A stretch of 64,000 nucleotides of DNA from Marasmius tenuissimus (Eukaryota; Basidiomycota; Agaricomycetes; Agaricales; Marasmiaceae), in NCBI GenBank assembly GCA_029532415.1, contig JAQOTA010000015.1:434001-498000 (forward strand), read 5' to 3'. Within the stretch, counting starts at the first letter, position 1. The number at the start of each line of letters is the position of its first letter. The notes below the pieces were generated by a model. The model did no database searches, was not told the origin of the DNA, and saw nothing but the letters and a program-made list of their open reading frames with translations. Of the stretch, positions 22,593-34,629 are shown in pieces. The position numbers were made by a program, and so were the translations under genes.

Positions 22593-24561
22593 ATGTTTTC
22601 ACAGTTCTTCCGAAAGGCGCAGAATTTCCGAATCACCAGCGGCAGCGCGGGGCTTCAGTCGCGTTCAAGGGGATCGATTCAATTATTCGACAACAATCGT
22701 TCAGGCGGAGGAGCCGACAGAGTCAGACGAGGTGATTCGGAGACACGGTATCCACCGCTTGTATTTGATCGATCCCTAGTATTTCTAAGTATGTGAAGCA
22801 GGGGGCGATTTACAGATTGAGGGAGACTTGTTGCTACACATATCCACGCCATTGGGACAACGGGGAACGAAGGTATTGCTGGGAAGAGGGCCGAGCGCGA
22901 GCTGATAGGATTGCTTATGCGGAGGAGATTGTGGATAGACCGGGTAGGGTTTTCACGGTGGTAGAATACAAGGGCCCAGAGCGAAAAGGGTACGCCGGGA
23001 TTCAGCTCGCCATTCTTAGGAGCACTAAACCTGCTCGAGCAGGCTTTTGAAGACGATTTCGCTATGTTGGTGAAAGAGCTGTGCGCATCGGGTCTCGCTG
23101 CGTGTCACAGAATTTCATGTTGTTCCAGCACATCGAATACATCTCAGGTGTATGGCTACAACCAGTCGGCAATTCCATCTCTAGTAGGTACGTGCTACCT
23201 ACATGCCACAGGTCAAGCCTCACCGACTCTCCATGGCAGAGCCCGTGCCGGCTGCACGGGTGAATACAGGGACTGTGGGTCGGATATATCTCCTCAGTTT
23301 GAGTGTAAGTAACCTAGATAACCTATGGACACAGCTGGATGAAGTCGTTATAGGGGCAATTGGGCCGCCGGAGAGAAGAGTTATGGTTGGATCCTGGGAG
23401 GGGGATTATTTGTCGTGGTCCACCGGGGCCACACCCCAGGCTCAAGTCTCAAGCCGAAGGAGGAGGAAGAGGACGGGGAGGGTATCACAGCCGATTGCGG
23501 CATCCTCATTGGAGCCACTTTTTCAGCTCGGGGTTCCTTCAATGATGTGCCTGGGCGAATCTCCCAGTCGACTGTCATCTCGACCTCAACAAATATGCCT
23601 ATTGCCATTGCAAGCAATACGTGGGAGAGCAACCATACTCTTTCAGATTGAACACTATTGGAAAATGGGTTAACCAGGTGACTCGTAGCCTTCGTCTTCT
23701 TCTCCATTTGATGAACACCTTGCGTAGATTTACACTCACTACAGGAACCTATTTTTCGTTAGAGTGGAGTCGGAATGCAAAGGAGGCGTGGATGTCGCAG
23801 GCATCGAATATTTTCAGTGCGCGTGCCAGAATATCTTTGGGAACGGCTTGAGTGTTTACAGTACACCACCACTTCCCGCTTCCGAATTTTCACCTTCAAA
23901 CATCTTCCAGAGCTCGTCTTCCCCAATGCTACGCTGACTGGTCGGCTTTCTAACTTTGGACCTGAAGCCCAGCGACGATCTACACAGCCGCTCTATATTT
24001 TTGTCTGTCCACCTCCTGAAATAGGCGATCGCACCACACCCTCCGTTCATCACTGGTCCTTCTTCAAAGACCGCCACTCTCCCCTCTCGCACGACATTTG
24101 TCTCGAATTCGGCCTTCCAACGAAGGTTAAACTCTCTCATTACGTCTCCTCTCGCTATTGATCTACCGAGGTCTACGGTCGACTACACCAATATCAGCTC
24201 CTTCGAGGTTTCGATCCTGCCACCACTGACTTTGCCCGATCTCTTGGACTTGACAAGAACATCTACCACCCGCTGATCAACTCGGCTCAATCTGAATGAG
24301 TTCAAGGTTTACTCCACCAACTTATTCTGCCAAATTCTGTCTCACTCCGTCTGATATTCTCGTTAGTAGAGCCTGAATGCGAATCTTTGACATCAATTAC
24401 ACTGCACGGTAAGATTTTCAATTCCGACTCCGGCCTGTCGAATGAAGCTATCTTCAACTCGTGCAGCTGACGCACGGTCCGACGGCTTTTTATCTGCCCT
24501 GCTTTCGCTGTTTGCGTTCTCACTTTCGGACGGTTCAGATATTCTCAGCGTCGGGTTTTAG
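22593..24561 (+). pseudogene. lineage-expanded family, copy D, frameshifted pseudogene
   Basis: The start MFSQFFRKAQNFRITSGS is clear, but within exon 1 a small insertion after the GS shifts the frame; the expected VQGDRFNYSTTIVQAEE continues in another frame. Exon 2 begins with four extra bases (agta after tatttcta) that again break the frame, then resumes VKQGAIYRLRE, YPRHWDNGERR and VFTVVEYKGPE. The central exon lacks most of the stretch that other copies have between CRGPPGPHP and the later TVISTSTN. Later exons (MSQASNIFSA, YQLLRGFDPATTDFARSLG) and the tail GSDILSVGF remain recognisable. Several independent lesions make a functional product unlikely. Confidence 0.85.
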
Positions 24562-24768
24562 CACCACGTCGATGTCTGCGACGTGTCCCCCCATCGCTGA
24601 CGGGTGGGTATATTGATTCTCGGTCGAGCGCTTGACTTGGGCGAGCACACTTGACCAACGAATTCCACGGTACGGCCTCATGTACAAGGAACCTTTTAAT
24701 TAGAGGCTGTGATAGGATAAAGTTTACATGATTATCTTCAGAACTAGCTATCTCATCAAACGGTCAGA

Positions 24769-26605
24769 TCAAAGGCTTTTCTCCAAGTCAGAATGGTACG
24801 AATGATGCGAACAATATGAACGATACCCCCTGCTTTCCTCTAGACTTCGCCCGAAACTTTCCTCCGGAATCACATAACTTCTATCTGGAGGGTACTCGTA
24901 TCTAGCACGTCTCGACGAAGCACTCATGGCGGGCTCCGGTTTTGGAAGCGGGAACTCGCGGGAGACTTCAAGCGCGGAGCTTGGGCCAAAAGTATTTCCA
25001 TGTTTTGGCATGGGATCTATCTCTCTGAGTTCAGTCTCCTCGGTCCGTGGGGCTAGCATACCCAAGGATCCTGCGCTATGCAGACCTTCAGACGTGGCCG
25101 CAAACCCCACACTATTGGTAGATCTGGAGGGAACACTTCGCCGCAGGTAGTGTCGATACAGGGCTTTGAAGGCTCGTGAGAACGCCTGGCAAATCAATGA
25201 GTGATCACTGAGCGAGACCCCACTCGTTAGAACTCACCGGATCCACTGCGGCAACCAGTGCGTAGATTGAACCGCGGGATAGGTACACAAGGCGTGCTAA
25301 GGAAATTCACAATAAGTAACCTGTGGTTCATCAGAGCTACATAGCACAGACATGCAGAAAAGAGCCTCAGATTCTGAGTGCGGTTTGAAAAGATCAGTAA
25401 TAATTCCAGTCACTCGTTCCACTGCACGACTTACTGAAGCATTGTGTATTCCACCGAAGAATAAGTACATGTTGGCGATGGATATGACCCCGAACGTCGT
25501 GAGGGACGTGAGTGGATAGAGGGCAATCCGCAAAACGAGGTGTCGATATTGTTTCGGACCGCAAGGTTTGGAGTACTGGTGTGACGCGGAGATGTGATCT
25601 GAGTGACCTTCGCGCTGAGAATAACGTCGTCTGCGGAACCCAGATTCGAAAACCTGCAAAAAATTGCTGAATAATTTCCCAAGCCGAGTAAAACGCTGAG
25701 AAATACCATACTTTGAGGCGAATCATGTACGTGAGGACACAGGAAAACGCAATCAACTCCCCGATCATAGTTAACAGATTCCACAGGTGTAGATTCCCTA
25801 TCTAGCAACGCCTTAAGTGTCGCTCGTTCAAGAGGTGCCGACCAGCCACCAAGAGTGATGCCTACCAGCCATATCGTCCTTTTGACAGGATTCCGGTCGT
25901 CGATCCAGCATATCTCGAGTGGAGCGTTGTATCTATATCATGACAGGTATCGGCCTCCGCAGAGACAAACGGATGATTGACGTACGTCCATTGTTTTGTT
26001 GAATAGCTCAGTAACCCTAGCACCGAGGCGAGCAATACACTTCCGCCGACGTAAAACTTCTCGGCTTTTTGACCGTCTACTCCGTGAACCATGACCAGTC
26101 TAAAAATTCCATACGTCACCGACATAATAGAAACAGACTCGGCGAACTCACTGAAGATTGAGCCCAATACAAAAAAAACATGAACGAAGATAAATGTAGT
26201 CCAAACTGGGAACTGAACGTCAGCGAATATTCACGGGTGGTCTTGGGGTGTCCCTACGATAAGAACTGGCCCAGATGCGGCACATCTATACCGTTCTGCT
26301 TCACCTTCGGTGAAACGAACAGACACACCGAAGATTAGGCTAAGAACATGGTTTCAGACGTGGTCAAACGATGTGATTCAACTGTATTCACCTTCCGCAC
26401 AGTGCGTACGCCAGCAGTCGAAAACTGACACGATCGAGCATGGGTCTAGACACGCGATGCATCAAGAGCAGAAGAATGATGAGAAGTACTGTGGAACAGA
26501 GGCATATGGCAAGGTACGCAAGTGGAAGGTAGATTGCTTCCCTGACAGTCGAAACGAGCAATATTAGATGGTATATACATATCTGAGGGGAGGGGAGGAA
26601 CACAC
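24769..26605 (-). CDS. fungal GPCR-like seven-transmembrane protein
   Basis: Minus-strand multi-exon gene. The pieces in order read: a membrane exon with LAICLCSTVLLIILLLL then DRVSFRLLAYAL (26390-26585); LIFGVSVRF (near 26330); FIFVHVFFVLGSIFSEF and VMVHGVDGQKAEKFYV with a second hydrophobic run (25870-26200); a helix ending AFSCVLTYMIRLK (near 25730); HLVLRIALYPLTSLTTFGV (25480-25545); YLSRGSIYALVAAVDP (near 25255); and a Ser/Arg-rich tail (24769-25193). The DRVSFR, VHGVxGQKxEKFY and VLRIALYPL signatures match a basidiomycete receptor-like family related to class-2/cAMP-type GPCRs. Such proteins are thought to be plasma-membrane receptors; the ligand is unknown. The first exon and start codon are unresolved: an ATG near 26670 needs an implausibly short intron. 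Confidence 0.7.
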
Positions 26606-26639
26606 TCGCCTTGTTTTCAGGTCATTCACTGTGAGCTTG

Positions 26640-27840
26640 AATCCTCCCTCTCCTTCTGCTCTTGGCGCAAGCATGTCCAATCTCCAGTAGGCTGGGAGCG
26701 AGAGGGTCGTGGTTGAGACCTAGTGACAGTGGTACGAGCTAATATACGTCTTTTGACGCTAATATAGTCTGTCGTAACTCATCGCGATGAGCCACCAGGG
26801 TTGTAGCAATGGTGGTGATACGACGGAGGAAGAGGCGGAAGAGGCATCTATATTTGACCGGGACCTTGAAGAATGGGGTGCGCAGTTGTCGGACGCTGGG
26901 ATCCGGAGCCACACTAAACTTGCATACTTAGAGACTGAGAGGGAGCTTTCAATATCACCCATACACTTTGTAGTAAATCTTATCAAACACCTTTGAAATA
27001 ACTTTCCGTACGGTGCAAACTGTGGTCCGGTCATCCATTTTAAGATCGGTTCTGTCTTGTTTGTCAGGAGGAATATCGCCACAATGCCCAGCTTTGAGTA
27101 GATGTGTCAAGCCACAAGTGAGGGGCGAGCGTGGCCCTGCGTGGCCCTGAGAGTAGTCGTACGATGTTATGCAGAGACCCAGTAAGACCCGTTGCGGTGC
27201 CTCTTTCGCCCTCTTTTAGTACATAACATAGGGCGGGAAGTAGCTAGGAAAAGCTTCCAACGTGCTCGATCAAGCCGTCTCGTTGGACGCCGTATCTTCG
27301 ATTCTTCCTCCGGTCCCCCATTATGATAAGAGCTATTTCCGGTGTCAAAGCAAGGCCCAGAGCGACGGATCGTGAGTTTACGAATACCGCAGCAGCCGAC
27401 AGCAGTGATGTTGTAAGACAGTAAGGCACGACCAGGTTAGGTTCTTGAATACAGATGGGCGGACTGGACCTCCACGTAGAATATGGTTTCTTCTCAATAT
27501 CGTCGTGGCGTTCAGACCAGAGAAAGACAATTGACGGATCGTGGAAGGTCATGGTTGTTACTCAAATCGACAGCGCCGGTCCCCAACTCCCGCACCCGAG
27601 AAAGCAGAACTTAAGTTAGAACTCCGCGTCTCACGTGCCTGTCACTGGCACGCGCGTCGCGGGCATGTGATTTAACGCGTGAGTGACTACTGCCAAGCTC
27701 AACCAGGCGCGTCTTCTCAGTTCAGACTAACACAAAGTGGAGGCCTCGAAAGTGTTGATAAGTGTTAATGAATGTAGCCAGAAGCATGCATAAATAAGTA
27801 AGTAGATACAATATTGTCCATCCTCAACGCAAGGAAACCC
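26640..27840 (-). other. unresolved region; possible small membrane ORF at 27244-27552
   Basis: A 102-codon minus-strand frame (27244-27552) contains one hydrophobic run (SLLSAAAVFVNSRSVALGLA) followed by a basic stretch (DRRKNRRYG). A second frame (26759-27082) is serine-rich at its end. They could be exons of another receptor-like gene or a decayed one, but I cannot join them with confidence. Confidence 0.25.
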
Positions 27841-27851
27841 AACCCCATGTT

Positions 27852-30800
27852 TTATGAATCGGAATACTGACCGCCTCTCGGTTGATAAGACGTATCAGTG
27901 TAAGATGGTTGATTTCTCGAGTCATCCACCAATGGCTTGTAAGCACCCATAGCTGGTACGAAAGCTGCCTCAGACGGGATCGTACTCTTCCTCCTCCTCG
28001 CAAGCAGAACGGCTCCGGCAGCAGCACCAGCAACAACCAGGAACCCAGCGACACTGATAACCGCGATGAACCACGGTTTCTTGTAAATAGGTGCTCCGAC
28101 CTCGTCGACGTCGTCGGTAGATCCGCCAGCAGTCGCAACACGGTTCTTGGTGTATTTGAAAGTCATGGCGGGACTCAACCAGTAGTCATAGTGGTCGAGG
28201 TTCGATGGGTCACCAGTAACGCGCAGAGCACTGAGCAGAACCTTGTAGGTGCCGCTGGGCACGTAAGTATTGTTCGAGAAGGCCGCGTCGTTGTCCAGTG
28301 GAATTTTAGTGACTACACCGTCTTCGTCCTGGAGAAGTAATGTCAGGGTATGTTCTTCAACTGAGTGACATTTGTGATACCTCGTTGTTGCGGCTCGCGA
28401 ACGTGTCATTCATGATCCTGCCAATAATCGGGAGAGGGGCCTTCATGTTATCGAGACTGAACGAAGGCGGAACAACGTCAAGGGTCACTAAAGGCGAACC
28501 GAAAGCGAGACTAGGCAAACAAGCACCTATTAGAACGCGGAACATTGTCGAGGGAAAGCTACACCTACCGGTAGACCAACCGAGGAGCCTTCTGGTCCTT
28601 GTTGGTAAAATCGTAGGTCTGCTCCTTCTCTTGGACGATGGGGTTTCCTTTCGCATCATTGCCGGTAATGATGGCTGGGAGCGTGATCTTATCATCGAAG
28701 GCTTCCCCAGTAGTATCGAGAACTTGTTGGTCGATAAGGGCACCAGCAACGCCCATATACGAGACGTGGAACTTGCCCATGTCACCCTCGCCTTCGGCTT
28801 CTACTTGGATGAAACCAGAGTAGACAGGGAGACTCTTTGGATCGAGGTCTTTGGGTGGGCTGAATTTAGCAGTGATAGTCTGAACTTGATTGGGTGCGAG
28901 AGTGAAGGACTCGGTGCTGAGTTCGACGGAGGCGTAGGACTTGACGAGTTTGACTGGGCCCTTCGACGGCTGAATCGACGAAGGCTTGATAGTGATCGCG
29001 GTACCAGCAGGGAAGTGATCAACGCTGTATTTCTTCTCCTTGTTGCCAACGTTCTTCACGGTAAAGGTTTGGCTATAGGTGGGTGAGATTAGATTGAAAT
29101 CATTACACGCGTGAGCCGAGACACTCACGTATCCTTGAAATACCGAGAGTCGTTCAAGAGCAGTTCTGCAGGCGAAATGATGGTGGAGGCATAGGTAGCA
29201 GCGTAGGCATCAATTATCCCGGCACCCTGGACAGTAGCCGTCTGGAGCAACGACTCGTCCGAGTGGTTAGCGAGCAGAGGGATCGAGGTAGTCTGGAAGA
29301 GTTCCTTTGCTTGACGCGCGATGTCTTTGTTCTTTCCGCGGGCCTCAACGAATAGAGCAGCACACCCGGCAACGTAAGGAGCGGCCATACTGGTGCCTGA
29401 CTTGATCCCGAACCCTTCTTGCTGAAGAGGAACAGTGGAAAGGCTATCAAGGGCGGAAAATTGAGTCGAGTCGCAGGGTAAGGTCATATCGGCGACTCAC
29501 ATTCTACCTCCATAGGCTCCGAGGGCTGGTTTGAAGCGAAGGTCAAAGGTGGGGCCGTAGCTAGAAAGTAGATGCCTCAGGCCAGGGCGAATTGTGACTG
29601 GTGACAATTATTACTCACGTCGACGACGGGGAAACCAGTTCAGCATCGGTTGGTTTGAAATTGACAAGGGCTCCTCCCTTAGGGAAAGTGACCGTCACTT
29701 TCTGCTTTTTGAAGAACTGATCCACAAGCTGTACAAGGACGGAAAACCCGAATTAGAGTGTGATTGCTCGAGTAGATGACACTACTCACGAACTCTCCAT
29801 CTGCAGTCTGAATCAAGGCTCCGGCAAAGTCGTCAAATTTATCACCAAGACCCTCGAAACGTGACGTTCTGTATGGGGGTCATCAGCGATTGCATCGGTA
29901 ATGGCCCACAAGAAAAACGTACCCGTAGAGGAAAAGTTGTTTTACCCCCTTCGTACCAAGGTTTTCCAAAAGCTCCTCCTAAAATGCGATCGACATGTTA
30001 GTCAAACTCGAGGAGGCCCGCCTTCCTTCGAAAGCACTCACCACATCGCAGGCATACTTGGTGACGACAAGGTAGTTCTCCAGGTTAGGAACATCCTTCG
30101 GAAGGTCCCCACACCCGTACTTCGAGGCATTATTGAAAGCGTAAACCGGGAGAGGATCGGTACGATTTGTCATTGGGTAGACATCGTAGTAGACGATTGG
30201 GTCGATCGTGGCCTCGTCTCCGATGACTACGGTAGCAGACTGGAGAGGCACGACAGGCCTGTCAAATGGAATGTTAGACTAGGCCTGACGAACGCATAAG
30301 TGACAGGGCTTACGACTGGATATTCGCAACGGTGATGGCACCCTCTGCGCCTCCAGGTCCGCTGGCGTACCAAGAACCGTCGGCACCTTCGTTACCGGCT
30401 GCGACCACGATGATCCGTCCTAGGGCGGCCAATCTGTTGATAATCTCCTGCTTGATGTTGGTGGGATCCCAAGCCCAACCGCCCGGACTGCCAAGAGACA
30501 GGTTGACGACGTCACATCCATCCTCGTGCGACTGGGTTAGAGACTTGACGATAGCTGAAGTGGTATGATAGGTGAGTTCAGGCGAAATAGAACACCAGGG
30601 GCGGAGTCCTCCTCACCATCAGTAGGGAGACCACCCTCGCAAGCACCAACTTTATACGCATGCAACTCGGCTTCGTACGCGACGCCAGTAAGGTTGAAGA
30701 AGCCCTTCCCAGGGAGAGCCCCAATGATACCAGCAACGTGAGTTCCATGTCCATTACAATCCGAAGGATCCATATCCGGTTTGGGATGATCAGGATCATC

Positions 30801-31733
30801 TCCCGTATAATCGTACCCTCCAGCGATATGGAATCCCTCGCCCAATCCTCCACCCAGGGCAGGGTTCTTATAGTCAACACCAGTATCGATACTGAAAACA
30901 TCATCGAATGAGTAACTCCAGATCGCGGCGAAATGTGTCGGGCTCCTACTTACATGCCGATTTTAACCCCTTTTCCAGTGATGCCTGCCGCGTGGAGCTT
31001 GTCGACGCCCTGTGCATGTCAAGATGTCCCTTAGCCACTGCGAGACAAAACAGGAGACTGTGGCAAGAACTTACAGTCATGTAATGCAGTGCATCGGTTA
31101 CCGGCGCTGTCTTGGGATCATAGGCTTCATACCGAGTGCGTTTGTTGAGGGGTCTATCGGTGAAAACGGCGTGAGTCACAACACGGTCTCATTCGTCTTG
31201 AAAGGGCGAACGCTTACGCTGGTCTTTCTAACTGGGTTACTGGCGTGATGGACCTGACCCCAGGAATGGATTGCAGCTTCTCGAAATCCTAGAGGGTGGA
31301 GAGTTGTATGAATAATGCGTTCTCATGTGGGCGGTCCGAAATCGTCGTACCGATGGATTCTAGGGAAAGTCCAAGATCAGCCTCATGTTCGACGCGTAAA
31401 ACACGTTCGGAAACCACGCACCTGGAGTGTGACGGACATGCCCACCAATACTCCTGGGGAACCGTACTCATGGTGTACCTTGTAGTCCAAACCTCGTGAT
31501 TCGAAGGTATTGTACATCCGCTTGTGAATGTGGACCTACCAAGGGAAAAACCAGATCAGTGGACATTCGATAGAGGGCTGGAGACGACTCACCGGCGAAG
31601 CATCACGAGCGAAGACATCGTGAGTCTCTTCTAGCTCTAGGATATACCGATTGGGGATGGTATGCACAAGGTTGGCCAACGCCTGTCCCGTCGCCAATAA
31701 TAAAAAGGTAGAAAGTAAAGTGAACCTCGCCAT
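27852..31733 (-). CDS. membrane-anchored subtilisin-like serine protease (S8 family)
   Basis: About 16 exons, roughly 950-1000 aa. It starts with a signal peptide (MARFTLLSTFLLLATGQALA), followed by an I9-like propeptide (GVRSITPVTQLERP). The catalytic triad is complete: Asp in IGIIDTGVDYKNPAL (codon 30885-30887), His in NGHGTHVAGI (30738-30740) and Ser in SGTSMAAPYVAG (29389-29391). The oxyanion Asn lies in VVAAGNEG. A PA-like insert lies between His/Asn and Ser (about 29800-30250). After the protease domain come a beta-rich Fn3-like domain (28570-29100) and, near the end, a hydrophobic helix (FIAVISVAGFLVVAGAAAGA) followed by RRRK and a tyrosine-rich tail. This layout predicts a type I cell-surface protease rather than a freely secreted one. 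Every exon joins in frame with short GT-AG introns, and the gene looks intact. Confidence 0.93.
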
Positions 31734-31739
31734 CAGGCA

Positions 31740-31835
31740 CAGGTCGTAACTCCAGACGTCAAATAAGAAGAAAGGAAGAGAAGAAAAAAAGACGTCTCAG
31801 AGGGGAATGAAGAAAGGAAGGAAGGGGGGTAAACG
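31740..31835 (-). promoter_or_regulatory. polypyrimidine tract upstream of the protease start
   Basis: On the protease coding strand the bases just before the ATG (about 31765-31830) are an almost pure C/T run containing several cttcctttc-type words. CT-rich tracts of this kind often mark transcription starts of fungal genes. No clear TATA box was identified. Confidence 0.45.
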
Positions 31836-33026
31836 GTTCAGAAACAAGAGACCATGGATCTAAATACCGAGAAAAATAAGAAACGCCCCGTTTACGAGTC
31901 TCCAGCGCTGGGTAGCGGGACAGCGTGGGCGGTGCCAATGTGCAGGGTTCAGTGCGATGCAGTCCATTGAGTTCCAGAGTCCTGATACACAAGCAGCTTG
32001 AAGATCGGCACTTTAGAACTCGGCCCTACTCGGGCAATACGGCTGTCCGTTGCTGTGCTACCAGGTGCTGCTTGCAATTATTTCCCCGTGTATGAACACA
32101 AAAGTTGAAACGTAGCGCTGGCAGTGGGAGCCTTGGGCGGGTATCAGGGGTGATGTCGGCGGATGACAATCGACAAAGGGCGTTGTTTCTCCCAGAAAAA
32201 CCGAGAATGTCCGCTCCGCTCCACAACCTGCACAACATCCAACACGTTGGCGCAATTGTTCAAAAGGTGTCTGCCAGTGAGACCTCCGGATCCGACGCAG
32301 CGAGCCCTTGAAAGAATAGACGGAGGAGGGTTCATTTCCTTTCTCAGACCCGGGTGAATCGGCCTACTAGGGACAGACAGCGAGAGACAGGCTCCACTGC
32401 CGCTGCAATAAAGTACTCGAAACGATCGAGTCCGTTGTCGACCAGACTAAGGTAGTCTTGCAGTGCTTCTGTTCAACGTCCAGACCGTCTTGTCTCCAAT
32501 TGTCCCGTTCACGGCGCGTATTCTGAGTTCGAGCGTTCGAGGCGATGTTTTGGTAAACAAAACGGTTAATCAGCTTCTTGTCAGATATACATGAGACAGG
32601 GTTGATTTCAGCAGGGTTGACCACGCACCGTTGGGATTCCTGTCACTGATCACTAGATAATACTGTATTAAACCCCATGTTCTGTTTGCAGACGTAAAGG
32701 CAACGTTTAAAGATATCCTCGGAACTCGTATGGACATGATTGAAGAGACGAAAGGGAGGAAATGAAAACCATCGTCGTCGAGCCGTGCAGCCGGATTGCA
32801 GTGGCGGTGAGAGCCAAAAGGAGGTAACTTGTCCGGATCGGTACTTGGCCTGCCGGCCCACGCGATCAACATGGACCAATATGAGCCCATAAGGTCTGCG
32901 TGCCTGACTGAAGTACATTATAATGACAAGTATACGATACATGAACAAGGGCATAGGATACAACCAAATAGTCCATAAAGATCATTTCAAACGCGGTTAG
33001 TCCACAACGAGATCCACATCGTCCAT
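31836..33026. other. intergenic, no recognisable gene
   Basis: This lies between the start of the protease gene and the end of the next minus-strand gene. Open frames are short, overlap on both strands and show no motif. Confidence 0.4.
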
Positions 33027-34529
33027 CTACGCCTTGGGCTCTTCGACTGGTGGTGGTGTAGGCTGCCTCGACTCCGAGCCCTTGTCTCCACTTTCGGCTT
33101 TCTCCTTCTCGTGCGTCTTTGCGATGGTTGGTAGGATGACGGTCTGGCGGCGGAACTGTCAGGAAACAGGAATTGGTGAAGAACAGAGCACCAAAACGCA
33201 CCCGAAGAACCGAACCAATCTGTCCTGCGACCAAATCCGATCCAGGCACGGACACATACGGCCAAGTTGTTCCCCACTCGAAGATCAAAAGCGCAGTTCC
33301 AAAGTATGATTGGCTAGACAGAGAAGATCAGGATGGCCCAAACTCGGAAACCGAAAGTTAAAACTTACACGTCCGTCCAATACTGCGCCCAACTTGTTCG
33401 CTCTTGAAGCCCGAAGAACTGCACGCCGATCAGCCATCATACCCTCTGAAAGAAAAGACAACAACATACCCTCTCAACATCCGCATCCTTCACCCATTCA
33501 ACCCTCTCAAAATTGCCCCAATTCCTTCCCCACTTCGTCTTATCCATATTCTCCACCCTAACTGGGAACTCGTATCCAGACTTTGGATGGATCAACGACG
33601 TAGGGTTCCACGACTCTGACGTAGGGTAAGAGAACGTCGAATGCAGAGCCCACGCAGCGATCTTGGCGTATCGATCCTCGAGGCCAAGGGCGACGAAACC
33701 TTTCTGGGTGTCCGTCATGTTGACGATACCGTCTCCGGCCGGGTTGAAGAAGGTTGGTGTCTGGAGGATGTCTGTTAGCCGGGTGAAGAGGAAGTCAGAG
33801 ATTGTAGAACTTGCCTTCCCGGCCATGTCCAGAGCACCCTTTGCTGCCTTCGAGATACCCTGCAGCGTCTGTGTAGATATACCATTGATGGAATCCACGC
33901 CTTCGCCTAGCGATTCGAGGCCCTCGATGGCTTTCAAACTATTGGCAACGGGCGAGAGGACGCCATCCGTAGCGGTAGCAGCCAGCTACAAACCCGTTCA
34001 AAATCATTGTCAGACAAAGTCGATGAACAAAACGAAAGGCACATACGTTCGTAACTCCATCCACCGCAGTCCCTCCAACCGTACCCACGCCCTTGACAAC
34101 ACTCTTGTTAATATCGAGCCCAGCCTTCGACAACGATCCACCAATCTCAATCCCCGCATTCCCAACCGCACCGAGACCTTGGGTAGCCGTACCACCGATG
34201 GTGTTCAAAGCACCGCCTAGACCACCCCCGCCACTGCTTTCTTGCTTCCCCGAAGGCGGCTGCTCGTTCTTCTGTTCTGTATTCTGGTCCCCATCCGTCG
34301 TGTTGCTTGGAGCAGTATTTGCGTCCTTGTTGTCTCCGCCTTCGCCTTTGCTTTCACTTCCACCGCCGATCCCAACGCTCTTCCCGAGCTCCCCAGCACC
34401 CTGGCCAACACCTTTACCAAGCTCCCCAACGCCCTGTCCGACACCCTTCCCAACTCCTCCTACGCTCTTCCCAACACCCGTTCCGATGTCCGTAACGCCT
34501 TGGCTGGCTGATGAGAGGTATGATGACAT
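33027..34529 (-). CDS. conserved basidiomycete hypothetical protein with Gly-rich heptad repeats
   Basis: About 380 aa. The N-terminal 60 residues carry a 7-residue Gly/Val/Lys pattern (GVGKGVG, GVGELGKGVG, GAGELGKSVG), then a Ser/Asn/Gln-rich linker, then a second repeat zone (GLGAVGNAGIEIGGSLSKAG). The C-terminal half is a conserved-looking module with TPTFFNPAGDGIVNM, LEDRYAKIAAWALHSTFSYP, WGRNWGNFERVEW, FFGLQERTSWAQYWTDV and FEWGTTWPYVSVP, ending RRQTVILPTIAKTHEKEK plus an acidic tail; the stop is at 33027. The segment 33761-33814 is an optional 54-nt GC-AG intron: spliced or retained, the frame is kept. There is no signal peptide. Similar proteins exist in other mushrooms as far as I recall; no role is known to me. 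The repeats suggest an amphipathic or membrane-associated segment (inference). Confidence 0.8.
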
Positions 34530-34615
34530 ATTGAGTCTTGATAGCGATTTGTCGTTAAGGTAGGTCGTAGAATAGCACTATGATGTGTTTTCTCCCTAAC
34601 ATCATCTTCGAGGGG

Positions 34616-34625
34616 TTTATAAACT
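34616..34625 (-). promoter_or_regulatory. TATA-like box for the Gly-repeat gene
   Basis: The coding strand reads gagtttataaacccc about 90 bp before the ATG at 34529, a reasonable TATA-box position for a fungal gene. Confidence 0.4.
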
Positions 34626-34629
34626 CTTC

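Noticed and set aside
28340..29086. 248-codon plus-strand frame opposite the protease
   Set aside because: It is the antisense shadow of the Fn3-like exon of the subtilase; codon pattern and splice sites support the minus strand only.
34093..34563. 156-codon plus-strand Pro/Ser-rich frame
   Set aside because: It is the complement of the glycine-repeat exon of the minus-strand gene.
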